DNA of 64,000 nt from the NCBI GenBank assembly GCA_032622095.1, contig CP136061.1, positions 65,105,127 through 65,169,126 on the forward strand. Direction: 5' to 3'. The position numbers were made by a program, and so were the translations under genes. Of this stretch, positions 12,098 through 22,999 are shown piece by piece (the first letter of the stretch is position 1; each line of letters begins with the position of its first letter). The stretch is from Siphonodentalium dalli. Its lineage: Eukaryota > Mollusca > Scaphopoda > Gadilida > Siphonodentaliidae. The notes below the pieces were generated by a model. That model was not told the DNA's origin. It saw only the letters and a program-made list of their open reading frames with translations, and did no database searches.

Positions 12098-13215
12098 AAG
12101 CCCATGATAAACTTATCAGAATTACACTATAGAACTCCGACCCATATTTGATTTTAGGAAAGATGACATAATAATTAATCGTTTCCATATCTGGAGCGCA
12201 TGCCTGGTATAGTACAAGTTTGTAAGAATTGTAGTATTTAGTAGTAGTTATAAAAGCAACAGGAAGCGAAAGAATAACCAGTAATAAATATACAATAATG
12301 CCCTAAGTAATCGACTCCTTAAACACAGCAGAATTATGAGTAACTTTTCAGGATTTAGTCGGAAATATGGCTTGTTGCCATTCATCGGAAAGCTTTTGGT
12401 GAGAGCTTTCCGATGAATGGCAACAAGCCATATTTCCGACTAAATCCTGAAAAGTTACCCATAATTCTGCTGTGTTTAAGGAGTCGATTACTTAGGGCAT
12501 TACTGTAGTTGACTGATAAAAAATCAAACTCGCATGTATTCTGTATTTATTAATGTTTTTGTGTTTCGCTATGCATGGGAAAATTGTCCAACACATCATT
12601 GACCTCTGATCTCGCAATTTAAATATAACCAATCATGAAGCTGTGTTTGTAATTGTTATCGGCTTTTAAAGAGACTGGGTTCAGCCTTGCAATGAGCTGT
12701 CGCATGCACAACCAATGAAATCGCACCCAGGTCTGAGACATGACCAATGGAATGAAGGGAACCCCATAGATACAGAAATCAAATCTGAATTACAGTTCCA
12801 GAGACGTAAATCTGAATAGATTATCATCAGCTTTTAAAAACATATTATGGACTTGTTCGGGTGTGTGAAACCGATAAGTTAGTATTCAGGCGCTATGCCA
12901 ACTGGAGGAATGTAGCATTCTACTAACATGATCGAAAAACTCAAGAAAATCGACCATACCACTCCATAGAAAACATCATCCGAACTACGCTCAATTGTAA
13001 ATATTTACATCTCGATTCGGGACGCAACTATTCGGAGATAAACCAACAAAAACGATATCACCATCGAGAGTCACTGCATTTAATTAATATATAAGAATGA
13101 CGGCATGTATTATCAATTTTGATACAATATTTATAAAAAATAACTACTTTTAGCAAGATTATTCTCCATTTCTATTTGATCACCCTAATGGAGTGTTTCA
13201 CATCACTTTAAAAGA
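12098..13215 (+). repeat. family F repeat, left arm of a large inverted pair
   Basis: It aligns in inverted orientation with 16331-18060. Shared landmarks in order are 'agatgacataat', 'tttagtagtagttataaaa', 'gactgataaaaa', 'tgtattctgtattt', 'acatattatggacttg', 'atttacatctcgattc' and 'gtttcacatcactttaa'. It is interrupted by family A element A2. The outer end reads 'ctttaaaagagact', matching the inverted 'agtctctttaaag' at 16337. PB-2 abuts its left end. No coding capacity seen. Confidence 0.8.
12293..12505. mobile_element. family A palindromic element (A2)
   Basis: A 213-bp palindrome bounded by TA (12291-12292 and 12506-12507), with its first bases CAAT instead of CAGT. It sits inside family F, at almost the position where the inverted F copy carries the Helitron. 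The central spacer reads 'agcttttggtgagagct', so the arms are slightly unequal only at the centre. Confidence 0.88.
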
Positions 13216-14051
13216 GACTGGTCAATCACCTATCCTGATTCCCCTCTTCAACTTGTCCTCGACATACATATACTGGGTCTCTTATGGCATCCGCTATTAA
13301 TGTCAAAATTAATCCTGATGGGTTTTGACAGATGCAAATGTTGGCTATCATTACATCGCAGTGGACCTTCTTACAGTCTCATGACATCCATTGGATGTTC
13401 TCACCATATTGTTACATTTGCAGGAACAACCAATAAATCTGTCTGGAAGCTGACACATGACAGCCCTCCGGAGACGGGACACAGACACCAATGGCTCCAG
13501 TGATCATATAGATCAATTGGCTCACAATGGCAGCTCAGGCTCAATTTCATGTACATATGGGAAGTAGGCTGTAGCCTGATGTATACTCACAGTTGGCATA
13601 CCACCTACAGTGGCATACTACCTGGAGTGCCATACCATGATATAGATCAAATGGATCCCAATGGCAGCTAGCTCAATGTCTCCTGTCTTGTTTCAAAACA
13701 AGAGTTCATCTGCTGAATATGGCATTGGCATATGGCCTACGTGGTATACAAAAGAACAGAGTATGCTCATACACCCCACACTCCATGCCTCATTCTGCTG
13801 GGAGAACTATTGCAGTATGAACCTTATTAAAAAAAATGTCAACTGTATTGGCAAAAGTAATGACATGTTTCTTTGAAAGTCATGCTAGAATATATCTGTT
13901 TATTGCCTGCAAGATGATTTCTGAACAATAAAATAATAAAACAACAGGAGGTTGAACCAAAGGTGATATAGATACTCTCCAACTTGCACCATGCATTAAG
14001 TATGTCTACAAGTAAAGACCGTCCCTTATATTAAATGAATATCACTTAACT
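13216..14051. other. no recognisable feature
   Basis: Single-copy-looking sequence inside the spacer of the family F inverted pair. Several short direct echoes ('ggcatac', 'atagatca') occur at 13520-13660 but nothing classifiable. Confidence 0.45.
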
Positions 14052-14055
14052 TTAA

Positions 14056-14284
14056 TCCTTTCTGTACTAAATACTCATTGACAGGTAGTTAGTTATCCAT
14101 TAGGAAATGTTCAGATTGTTGAACTTATTATCTGAACATTTCCCTCCAATAAATTGTACCCCTTCTGTACTTGTATTATCTGTTGTCTGCTTATTTCTCA
14201 TGAAGACCCCTCCAGCTGAATAATAGACCCTTCCAGTGTAAACGTTTATAATTGAATGGGAGAATTAATTTAGTACAGAAAGGG
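14056..14284. mobile_element. family D TTAA element (D2), reverse orientation
   Basis: TTAA at 14052-14055 and 14285-14288. The left end reads TCCTTTCTGTACTAAATAC and the right end is inverted CCCTTTCTGTACTAAATT. The interior includes the palindromic 'aaatgttcagattgttgaac' / 'ttatctgaacattt' core and 'ctgtacttgtattatctg', all standard family D blocks in inverted order. Confidence 0.75.
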
Positions 14285-14570
14285 TTAAGCACAATCCTAG
14301 TTGATTTAATTGGTCAGAAGTGGAATTTCAGTAAGATTAGAATGTCACATCACATGTATAACAGTAAAATAAAATGAAATTCTTTGTCAAAAGTAAACCT
14401 AAATCTGAAAATCTTCAGCTTTTTGACTAAATTTCAACAGATAATCAACAATTTTGGCAAAACATGATACATTTAGGCATTTTGTGGAAGCGGTTATTTC
14501 CTATATCCTAAATGGTGACCCAAGCTTACAAATGTGTCCTCTCTGTCCGAACAACGTGTGTGACTTTTAA

Positions 14571-14900
14571 ACCCTTTCTACATTGAATGCTTTCTCCCAT
14601 TCAGCTATAAAAGTATACATTGGAATGCTTTTATTATCCATAAGAATAATAGGCCAGACGAAAAGATAATACAGTAATGCCCTAAATAATTGACTCCTTA
14701 TCCACAGCAGAATTATGGGTAACTTTTCAGGATTTAGTCGGAAATATGGCTTGTTGCCATTCATCGGAAAGTTCCGACTAAATCCAGAAAAGTTACCCAT
14801 AATTCTGATGTGGTTAAGGAGTCTATTATTTAGGGCATTACTGTACAAGTTCAGATAATACAAAAAAGTTCATCAAACGAGTATTTAGAATAGAAAGGGT
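14571..14900. mobile_element. family D element (D3) split by A3
   Basis: It begins 'accctttctacattgaatg' after TTAA (14567-14570) and ends 'gtatttagaatagaaaggg'. The D sequence stops at 14671 and resumes at 14846, either side of a complete family A insertion. The order is therefore clear: D3 was here before A3 arrived. The right TTAA is mutated (TTCA). Confidence 0.75.
14672..14843. mobile_element. family A element (A3), centre deleted
   Basis: 172 bp bounded by TA at 14670-14671 and 14844-14845. Both termini are intact, but the inner part of the right arm is missing: 'catcggaaagttccgact' joins the two arms. The deletion lies exactly at the palindrome centre, which fits loss of the hairpin tip. 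Confidence 0.85.
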
Positions 14901-16330
14901 TCACAAAATCAACATAAATAAGTGGAACTTTAAAACAAATTTATGGATCATCAATGAAAATTAATACTGTAAAAGTAGAAATGTGAATGAAAAAATATAT
15001 TGAAAGTTTACACCAAAAAAGCTATTTATAATAGCATCAGTTACACACATTGAAAATCCAGATACATTAATTCACCTAATAGCATCAATAATTGACAGTA
15101 CATAGTGTGTAAATAGGAATAAATGTCTTTACTTACAGGGATTCAGAGGCAATAAACCATTAATCCGAAAGAGAGAGAATGTATAACGTGTCAAGAGAAA
15201 AATATATCACACTGTAAATGTTCGACACAGAGTCGAATAAAAATCAATTCAATTCCAAATCAATGAATACGAATGCACTGACAGTCGCCTAATACTCTCC
15301 ATCAAACACTGAATCGAGAGAATAAGATCCGAGGAATAAATACGATATGTTATCGCTTGTCAAACCGCTCAGGTATGACACTCAAAATATTTATCCATTA
15401 CTGATCATAAAATCTCCTGATGGCAGGCCAGCAAAGCTGTAAATCCTAAACACTACCAGTACCTATATTCCAATCAGGTACAATGCACAGCCAGCACAGA
15501 GAGAGAGAGGCAGGCTGGGCTATCCAAGAGATTTAGTTTAGAAATCTGTGTTCACCAGATGGCTTGAATTGACAAGGGAAAATCCATTTTAAATTTCTAG
15601 GGATTGATAATAGTGCGAAGGCAAACTATGACTCAGTGTAGCAATAGTCCAGGCTTTATGTTCCATGCAATCATAAATGGCTGGTTCCCCTGCTGAATTA
15701 TTAGACTGTCTGCTGGACTGTCATCTATTGTTCCTGCTCTCTTTTATTTACCAAAATTTCTTGTTAGGCTGGTTGATGGATATAGATGGGATTTTTCATA
15801 TGGCCAATTAGAGGAACTTGTCCTGATATTTATATAGAAGATATATGATTTTCCAACTTGTGACCTTGATGCACTGTGCTCAGAATTCCTGGTATATGGG
15901 TTTTCATCTATTGATTATCAGTTCCGCAATGCAACTATCAGTCACAATAAACAGCCTAATTTATTATACCACTGTGAATTACGGTTTGAATCCAATTACT
16001 CATATTAACCCTCGCAGTAAAGTGAATTTGGCGGACTGATGAACAGAAAACTTGCTTCCCTTCTCCTTTAATAACGTTAAGTAATTTAGAATTCGGTGAA
16101 AGTCTAAATCTGTGACTGGGCATTAATTTCTAATTATTTACAATTAATGCTTTATATTGAAGTATAGTTCACTATTATATACAAAAGTTAATTTCCAACA
16201 GAATATCCAAAAATATTGTTGGATATTCTTCTCTGCAGGCATGATATCCGTAGCTTCAAACGAGGCCTGTTTACTTCATAAACAGCCATTTTTAATTTAA
16301 ATTGCATAGTTTGGCCTGCAAATCATCAGA
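14901..16330. other. no recognisable feature
   Basis: No exon or classifiable repeat. A short block 'aatttagaattcggtgaaag' near 16082 recurs near 18509. A small hairpin ('agaatatcc' against 'ggatattct') sits at 16200-16229. Confidence 0.45.
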
Positions 16331-18060
16331 TTTATTAGTCTCTTTAAAGTGATGTGAAACACCCCGGTAGGGTGATCAAATAGAAATGAAGAATACTCTT
16401 GCTCAAAGTAGTTATTTTTACGAATATAAAATCCAAACTTACAACACACACCATCATTATTATATAGCAATTAAATTCAATGACTCTCGATGGCGAAACA
16501 TTTGCATTGGTTTATCGCCGTTTGTTGCATCCTGAATCGAGATGTAAATATTTACAATTGCGCGTTGTTCAGGCGATGTTTTCTATGGAGTGGTGTGGTC
16601 GATTTTGTTGAAATTTTCGGCGATGTTAGTAGAATTCTACATTCCTCCATTTGGCACAGCGCCTGAGTACTAACTTATTAGTTTCATGCACCGGAACAAG
16701 TCCATAATATGTCTTTAAAAAGCTGAGGATAATCTGATGAGATTTACCTCACTAGAATTCCGTTATATGCCGATTCTATTTCTGTATCGATGGGATTTCC
16801 TTCATTCCACTGGTCATGTAAGTCTCATACCGGGCGCTGTTTCATTGGTTGTGATGTAACAACTCATTACAAGGCGGAATCAAGTCTCGTTAAAACGCCT
16901 ATGACAATTACAAACACAGTTTCGTGATTGGGACATTGGGTATATTTAAATTGCAAAAACAGAGGTCAATAACATGTTGATAATTTTCCCACCCATACTG
17001 ACACATAGGGAAACACAAATATTTTTATAATACAGAATACAGGCGATATATTCATAATAACACTCATTGCAATCTAGAAGACAATATCTTCAAATTTTTA
17101 TCAGCCAATGATCTATCCTAATAAACTCAATTTTGTTTGTTTATTTGTTCGCTTGTTTGTCCGCTTATAGGCGACCAAACAGCTTGACTATTGGAGCTGA
17201 AAATTTGTATATAGGGATAATTTGACCGGAGAACAGTTATCAGATTGGTCCCGTTGACCGCAGATCTCTTAAAAGGGAACAAATAATTAATTAAGGGAAC
17301 AAATAATTAATTAAAAAATTATCTACCAAAATGGTGGCAATCTGGTCGGTGAAAATTTTAACACGGGGATAAATAGACCTGTCAAGTGTCATGAGGTAGA
17401 TGCCGTTGACCTCAGACAACTTAAAGGGGGGAAAATATGATCAATAAAGAATGTCTATTATCAGCTTAGAAGATATGTAGGAAAATTGGTACAGATGGCT
17501 CACCTGACCAGGGGATTGTCATGTGATAGGTGCCTTATCATCAAAGGGAGACTAATAAATTATATGATACATAAAGAGCGTTTTGTGGAAATATTGGTGC
17601 ACAAAATTAAAATGATGTGGGGAATGTCACAGGATAGGTGCTGTTGACCTCAAATGACTTAAAGAGGCACTAATAATTAGCAATAAAGAGCGTTTTTTGT
17701 CAACTTAAAAGATAGATGTAACTTTATCCAGAGTCATGAATAGGTGTCCTTTACCCCAGATGACTAATAATTATTTTAAATGACATGAATGGCCACTAAT
17801 AAATTATGCATTCTTAACCCGAGCAATGCCGGGTACCCTAGCTAGTATTTAATATTATGTTTGGTCACATCCTGTTGTTTTATAACTACTACTAAATACC
17901 CTACTACAATTCTCACAAACATTTACTACACAATCATATGTTCCATATTTGGAAACAATTTATTATGTCATCTTGGGGGGGGGGGACCCAGTTGTCCTGG
18001 AAACATGGTCTGGGTCAGAATTCTAGAGATGTAAATCCGATCAGATTATTGTAGCTTTTC
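16331..18060 (-). repeat. family F repeat, right arm of the inverted pair
   Basis: Inverted copy of 12098-13215, starting 'agtctctttaaagtgatgtg'. The arm is split by the Helitron at 17112-17845: 'cattggctgataaaaa' (read in reverse) lies on one side and 'aacaacaggatgtg' on the other, as in the left arm. The far end near 18055 reads 'cttttcagagactgc', giving a short inverted terminal match AGTCTCT. An 11-G tract at 17975-17985 lies within the arm. Confidence 0.78.
17112..17845 (+). mobile_element. non-autonomous Helitron, complete
   Basis: The 5' end reads TCTATCCTAATAAACTC and is preceded by A (17111). The 3' end reads CTAG and is followed by T (17846), so insertion is between A and T with no target duplication, as in Helitrons. 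A 5-bp stem hairpin (ACCCG 17817-17821, CGGGT 17830-17834, 8-base loop) stands 11 bases before the end, another standard feature. The 734-bp interior is made of degenerate units of about 90-110 bases with 'gttgacctcagac' and 'aataaagagcgtttt' landmarks. No Rep/helicase frame. Confidence 0.88.
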
Positions 18061-18293
18061 AGAGACTGCAGAATGCTCTCGGTATTCCACTCCAAGGCCA
18101 GCAATCAAGTGTTTTGTTATGACACAATTCTGTTGCGCACTAGTTGACCATGACATGATGTCAGCAGGCAGGTAATAATTTGAAGACTGTAGCCCTGGCG
18201 ATAATTTGCTTGCTGGGCACTGGTCGAAACTACTCGCACGTGGGCACACTTAGCCAATCAGAAGACAGTCTGATCCTCTGCAAACTCTACGTA

Positions 18294-18488
18294 CAGTAAT
18301 CCCCTAAATAATCGACTCCTTAACCACAGCATAATTATGGGTAACTTTTCAGGATTTAGTTGGAAATATGGCTTGTTGCCATTCATCGGAAAGCTCTCAG
18401 GGAGAGCTTTCCGATGAATGGCAACAAGCCATATTTCTGAGTAAATCATGAAAAATTACCCATAATTCTGCTGATTGTTAAGGAGTCT
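18294..18488. mobile_element. family A element (A4), right end lost
   Basis: Bounded by TA at 18292-18293 on the left. Both arms and the centre ('agctctcagggagagct') are present, but the right terminus breaks off after 'gttaaggagtc' and runs into unrelated sequence. The terminal 25-30 bases and the TA are missing. Confidence 0.85.
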
Positions 18489-19540
18489 CCACCATTTAAT
18501 GAGGTCAGTCATTTAGAATTCAGTGAAAGTCTACCGGTGATAACTGTAATGAGTTTCTCTATCTGTTCACCATCGACCATTGTATGCGATGAGGTCATCA
18601 GAACATGAGCAATCCACTGTTAATTAGGATTCAACAACTCCAGCCAGCACGTAAAAAACATTTCATGGCTTCGCGTTAAGATCAATTTATATCTAATCTC
18701 GGGACATCAAGTATCTCGGTTTTACTAAATGTAGTGTAATTCCCAATCATCCTATTGTAATTGCCAGATCGGAGCCATTGACTTAACTGTGAATTACAGA
18801 GCAAATTCGAGCGTCAAGAGTTAAATTGCTGCAATATTGCGAAGATGACATTCAGATATCGGCATTTCTAGAGTAAACTGTCATTAAGAGGGCAAGTTCA
18901 CAATCAGATATGTCATTCTATTACAGTCCTATATTCCAAGTGCAAGGAATTTCATTGTGATCCAGAGTTGAGCCAATTGTTTCCCTACACCCACCCCCTA
19001 AAAATATCCCTTTTAAAAAAATCAGCATTGCATTTATATAGTATGTATTTATTTAATATGATTATTACATCGGTCATATATATAGGGAATTGATTACGAA
19101 TTCTCACTGCATAAGAGTAAGCATCTGAGCAACTAATGTGTTCATGAGGATTAGCATACTGATAATAAATATTAACTCCTGACCAGGTACTCGTTTAATG
19201 GCACCTGCCCTCTTCTTCCAGCACCCATGAGTGGGAGGAGGTGTTAAGAAACCAAGCGCCCCTGATTACCAAGGCAATGTGATATACTTTGAACTGAGCT
19301 GATTATCCGCGCCAGGGGATAGAGACCTAGCAACCCTGATTATCCATTTCATAAAAATTCAGACTGCCAATGTGTTAGGGGCAGACAGAGAAGTAATAAG
19401 GAATTACTGATGCTTGTTTAGATACAAATTAGATTTGTAGCCAGAAAGTTGATAAATAAAATTCTAATATATCAGTCAAAATAGAGGAAAATCAATATAG
19501 GATAGCGCCTGTGATTAAAGTGTAAGATATTCTGGGCAGA
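18489..19540. other. no recognisable feature
   Basis: No supportable exon or repeat end. Confidence 0.45.
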
Positions 19541-19544
19541 TTAA

Positions 19545-19814
19545 CCCTGTCTTTACTAAATGGATTCTCCCGTCAGTTATAAAAGTACCATTGAATAGAA
19601 TGGTATATTATTCATGGTGGAGGGATTTTCTGGAATTATCATCAGACGACAGATAGACAAAAGGTTAATACAAGTGCAAAAGCTATTGATTGGTGGGGAA
19701 ATGCTCAGATAATAAGTTCAATAAACATATCAACAAATGGCCTGTTTGTTCAACTTATTTTCTGAACATTTCCTACGGGAACTACTCATCAATGAGTATT
19801 TAGTAGAGAAAGGG
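19545..19814. mobile_element. family D TTAA element (D4), complete
   Basis: The most complete D copy in the window: 270 bp with TTAA at 19541-19544 and 19815-19818. The left end reads 'ccctgtctttactaaatgg' and the right end inverts to CCCTTTCTCTACTAAATAC. The interior carries an inverted pair around 19700-19775 ('atgctcagataataagttc' and 'aacttattttctgaacat'). Confidence 0.82.
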
Positions 19815-19818
19815 TTAA

Positions 19819-20388
19819 CCCTGATATTTTTGGTTAATCAAATTCCCACTGGTCGAGAATATCTTGTTATATTCATAAAATTCAACTATGAAGTTATATA
19901 CTGAACAGATGCAAAATGGTTGAAATTGTGGCGTAAATATAGGGAAATTCTATAGAAGAGAGCATCAGATCTGGTTTTATTTTTTAAAGGGAAACGCTCA
20001 CTATTTCTAATGAGTGAATTTTCTGAGGACTGAGTTTAAAAATTGAGGACAATCACACGCCAATCAGAACATCATATGTACAACCTCAGGGTATGAAAAT
20101 GAACTAAATCAGAACATCAACAATATACTGCTGAGCAAATCATTTCACATTGGGGGGGGGGGGGGGGGGGGGGGAAGACGTGGTAAAGAGGTCAAATGTG
20201 GGACCAATCCACCCAGTTTGCAACATATTTTCTTCAAAAAGTTGGGGTAGAGTGTATGAAAATGGAAGAAATGAAATTGACTGATCAAGTACACCTCATA
20301 CTTCCAAATCAGGGGAGAAATATCATTCAGTCATTGGGTGGGTGGGGTTTCACAGCAAACCGGGTAAGAATAAGATTCGATACACATC
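19819..20388. other. no gene; 23-G tract at 20152-20174
   Basis: Unclassified sequence containing an uninterrupted run of 23 G on the plus strand. Such a tract can form G-quadruplexes, is prone to slippage, and its length may be unreliable in an assembly. Other G runs in the window are at 17975-17985, 28946-28959, 43292-43310 and 51144-51159. Confidence 0.6.
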
Positions 20389-20390
20389 TA

Positions 20391-20599
20391 TAGTAATGCC
20401 CTAAATAATAGACTCCTTAACCACAGCAGAATTATGGGCAATGTTTCAGGATTTAGTCGGAAATATGGCTTGTTGCCATTCATCGGAAAGCTCAGAGAGC
20501 TTTCCGATGAATGGCAACAAGCCATATTTCCAACTAAATCCTGAAAAATTACCCATAATTCTGCTGTAGTTAAGGAGTCGATTATATAGGGCATTACAT
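20391..20599. mobile_element. family A element (A5) next to the NAV exon donor
   Basis: Palindrome of about 209 bp after TA (20389-20390), with centre 'agctcagagagct' and slightly decayed termini (TAGT at the left, 'ttacat' at the right). Its right end lies 14 bases from the NAV exon at 20614, that is 14 nt into the following intron as transcribed. The splice donor itself is intact. Confidence 0.85.
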
Positions 20600-20613
20600 C
20601 TACTTCAACTTAC

Positions 20614-20666
20614 CATCTGCGCTGTATTTTTGGGCTTGCTCTTGATTTCTTTGATTTTTTCACTGG
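20614..20666 (-). CDS. NAV: neuron navigator CH-domain exon (second CH exon)
   Basis: Minus-strand exon of 53 nt. Upstream is the acceptor 'tgtctatctccag' and downstream the donor 'gtaagttg'. It enters with two bases that complete a codon left by the exon at 31951-32068, then reads SEKIKEIKSKPKNTAQM and leaves in phase 0. NAV proteins have a closely similar segment at this place in the CH domain (an EKI motif, then a PK-x-x-x-QM ending), which is what identifies it. The CH domain is the N-terminal cytoskeleton-binding module of this large family. The next exon, carrying the second half of the domain, should lie downstream; I did not find it in 1-20600. Confidence 0.85.
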
Positions 20667-21174
20667 CTGGAGATAGACAAAAATATTCAACAAGTTAGAA
20701 TTGGTTTATTGGCAGCTAGGGCTCGAAAAACAGTAATTTAGGTGAGAACACACTTAGGAAATGGAGGTATTGATTGTGATCATACAAACAGGATGACTCA
20801 ATGGAATTAGATAATGAGTCTGTACGTTACTAACAGTGCAAGCAAACTCATCCTTCAATTAGAGTTAGCATCAGGAAATATCAGGGGTGGGGATGTGCTA
20901 AAAACAGGTAATATTCAAAATGTTGGGAACCATATGCATAACATATTAAGAAGCAATGCTCTGTGAATGGTCTCGTCTGATGTCTTCTATCTACAGCTGA
21001 ATGAACTTCTCTGTCCTTGGTACAAGAAGTTCATAACTTAATGGTAGAATAGAAGTTAATTTTACGTCTACTCCAGGGAAGATGCAATTAATTTCAGGGC
21101 AATGAAGTTTGATAAAGTTATGCTCATTTTTTTAATCTTAGAAATGGTTGAAAATGATCAGATAACTCCAGATC
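20667..21174. other. no recognisable feature
   Basis: Sequence just upstream, in transcript sense, of the 53-nt NAV exon. No repeat boundary or additional exon recognised. Confidence 0.45.
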
Positions 21175-21639
21175 CAAGCCTGCGTTTAGTGTGCCTGTCA
21201 TTTGCAGAATGAGGTCCCCAGAGGGTGAATTTATTTAAGCTATCCCGCATAGCGGGCTAGCATCACCAAATTCATCCTCTGGGGACCTCATTCTGCATGG
21301 CGGCCATGGCCTCATCTGCTATAGGAGACATAGACTCAGACTGAACTTCCCAAATGGTGAATATTGTGATGTACACCCATTGGGAACCTCAATTATGCAA
21401 TGTGACGTCTGCCAATTTGTGGATATTGAGAAACTAAACTAAAAAAGAAATAGAATCTTGAAGAAGTATCTATAGAATTAAATAATAATGAAACTTTCCA
21501 GAGAAGATGAGGCCTAAGCAGAATGAGGTCCCCAGAGGGTGAATTTAGTGATGCTAGCATGTTATGCGGGATAGCATCACTAAATTCACCCTCTGGGGAC
21601 CTCATTCTGTAAATGACAGGCACACTAAACACAGGCTTG
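21175..21639. mobile_element. family C foldback element (C1), most complete copy
   Basis: Long inverted ends: CAAGCCTGCGTTTAGTGTGC at the left and the inverse 'cactaaacacaggcttg' at the right. Each end leads into its own palindrome built on 'gcagaatgaggtccccagag' and 'ctctggggacctcattctg' (about 21206-21296 and 21518-21610). The middle 200 bases include 'tatcccgcatagcgggcta' and 'acacccattgggaacctc', which recur in C2-C5. The class is unknown. There is no coding capacity. Confidence 0.82.
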
Positions 21640-21699
21640 TCCAGTTGTTTGACAAAAAAATAACGTATGTCTATACTACCACAGCTGAAAGAGCAGGTA

Positions 21700-21865
21700 C
21701 AGTAATGCCCTAAATAATCGACTCCTTAACCACAGCAGAATTATGGGTAATTTTTCAGGATTTAGTCGGAAATATGGCTTGTTGCCATTCATTGGAAAAG
21801 CTCTCACGAAAAATTACACATAATTCTGCTGTGATTAAGGAGTCTGACTATTTAGGGCATTACTG
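21700..21865. mobile_element. family A element (A6), arm partly deleted
   Basis: 166 bp between TA at 21698-21699 and 21866-21867. Termini are intact and the left arm is complete. The right arm lacks its inner part after the central 'aaagctctcacgaaaaatt', so the fold is no longer symmetric. Confidence 0.85.
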
Positions 21866-21867
21866 TA

Positions 21868-22489
21868 GGTATACATTCAAATTTTAGCATATAGAGTTTA
21901 TTTTTCAGCGAACCCGTGACTAAGTGGGCTAAAGAGGCTTTTAATTTTGTGCTGGATGTATTATGATTTGTTCATGTTGTACCGAATCTTTTCTGGTTTG
22001 TTGTTGATAGTGCATAATAACCCGTATTAAATGATGTGTCCGATATTGAAACCGACATCGCACCAGGTCCGAACCAGCTGTCACTCTACAGGTAAACTTA
22101 TCCTTCAGGATTCTACAGAATCAGGAAATGGGTAAAATCATCAAACAACAGATGTCGACAGGTATAATACACTATTTGCTTAATTAAACCCAACATGCCA
22201 AGGTGCACACATGTGATGTAGAGCTTGAGGAGAGGATACAAACACATCAATCTTCCTATGCCCCCATCTGCTGATGCAACAAAGCTGGATTAGAGTAAAC
22301 ACAGCAAAACTGCTGAACCTGCCAAGGCCAGCCATCTTATGGGCAAGGGGACATAACTTATTAACCAACTCTTTCAGGGTTTAAAATCTGACGCTAGTAA
22401 GAATCATGATTCTTAGTTTGATTCTCGTAAAAGCGGCTGATTCGATGTAGAAATGCTATATTTTGATTCTCGCAAACTTTTATGGATTT
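21868..22489. other. no recognisable feature
   Basis: No supportable exon. The block 'ccaactctttcagggtttaaa' near 22360 may be a decayed family D end but is too diverged to claim. Confidence 0.4.
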
Positions 22490-22672
22490 TAAGGCCTGCT
22501 CTATACTGGATTGGTCATTATAACAAGATGACAGACAGACGAACAGTTGATACAAGTACAGAAGGATTCCTATTCAGTAAATAATATTTTCAGACTGTTT
22601 GTTGTTCCTATCTGAACATTTTCTCATTTTTACTCATCAATAAGTATTTGGTAATGAAAGCATTTATGACTG
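22490..22672. mobile_element. family D fragment (D5)
   Basis: Diverged family D interior: 'gatacaagtacagaaggatt', 'tatctgaacattttc' and 'catcaataagtatttggtaa' in the usual order. Terminal CCCTTT ends are not preserved, so this is a decayed copy. Confidence 0.6.
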
Positions 22673-22863
22673 TTTGATAACATTATTCTCACTGATGAGC
22701 AGTTACTCCATTCCAATTAATTAATTTACTGAACCTGCCAAGGGCCACCAACCATTCTAACATGGGTAAGGGTAGATAGATCATGTCATGAATACATATC
22801 TACTTTGGCCAAGGCCTATAGAGATCATATTCCACCTGTACTAAAATAATTATTTTTTGCTTA

Positions 22864-22999
22864 TATTATTAGGATCTATTAGGCCATATGCATTCTCTTA
22901 TATATGCGAGGCTCCCGTTGTGAGACTCGCATATATAAGAGAATGCATTGGCACAGGGTTTTCGCAAAATTTCAGGAAGGTCAAGTCAAGAAAGAGTTA
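22864..22999 (-). mobile_element. family B fragment with one hairpin
   Basis: A single hairpin ('gcattctcttatatatgcga' / 'tcgcatatataagagaatgc') followed by 'cacagggttttcgcaaaatt' and 'tcaggaag', which is the inverse of the family B left end. The outer TTAA end is lost. Confidence 0.72.

Noticed and set aside
1-20600. The third CH-domain exon of NAV
   Set aside because: I looked on the minus strand for codons matching the conserved end of the domain (LFFSLSRYK type) and found no candidate. It probably lies beyond the window.
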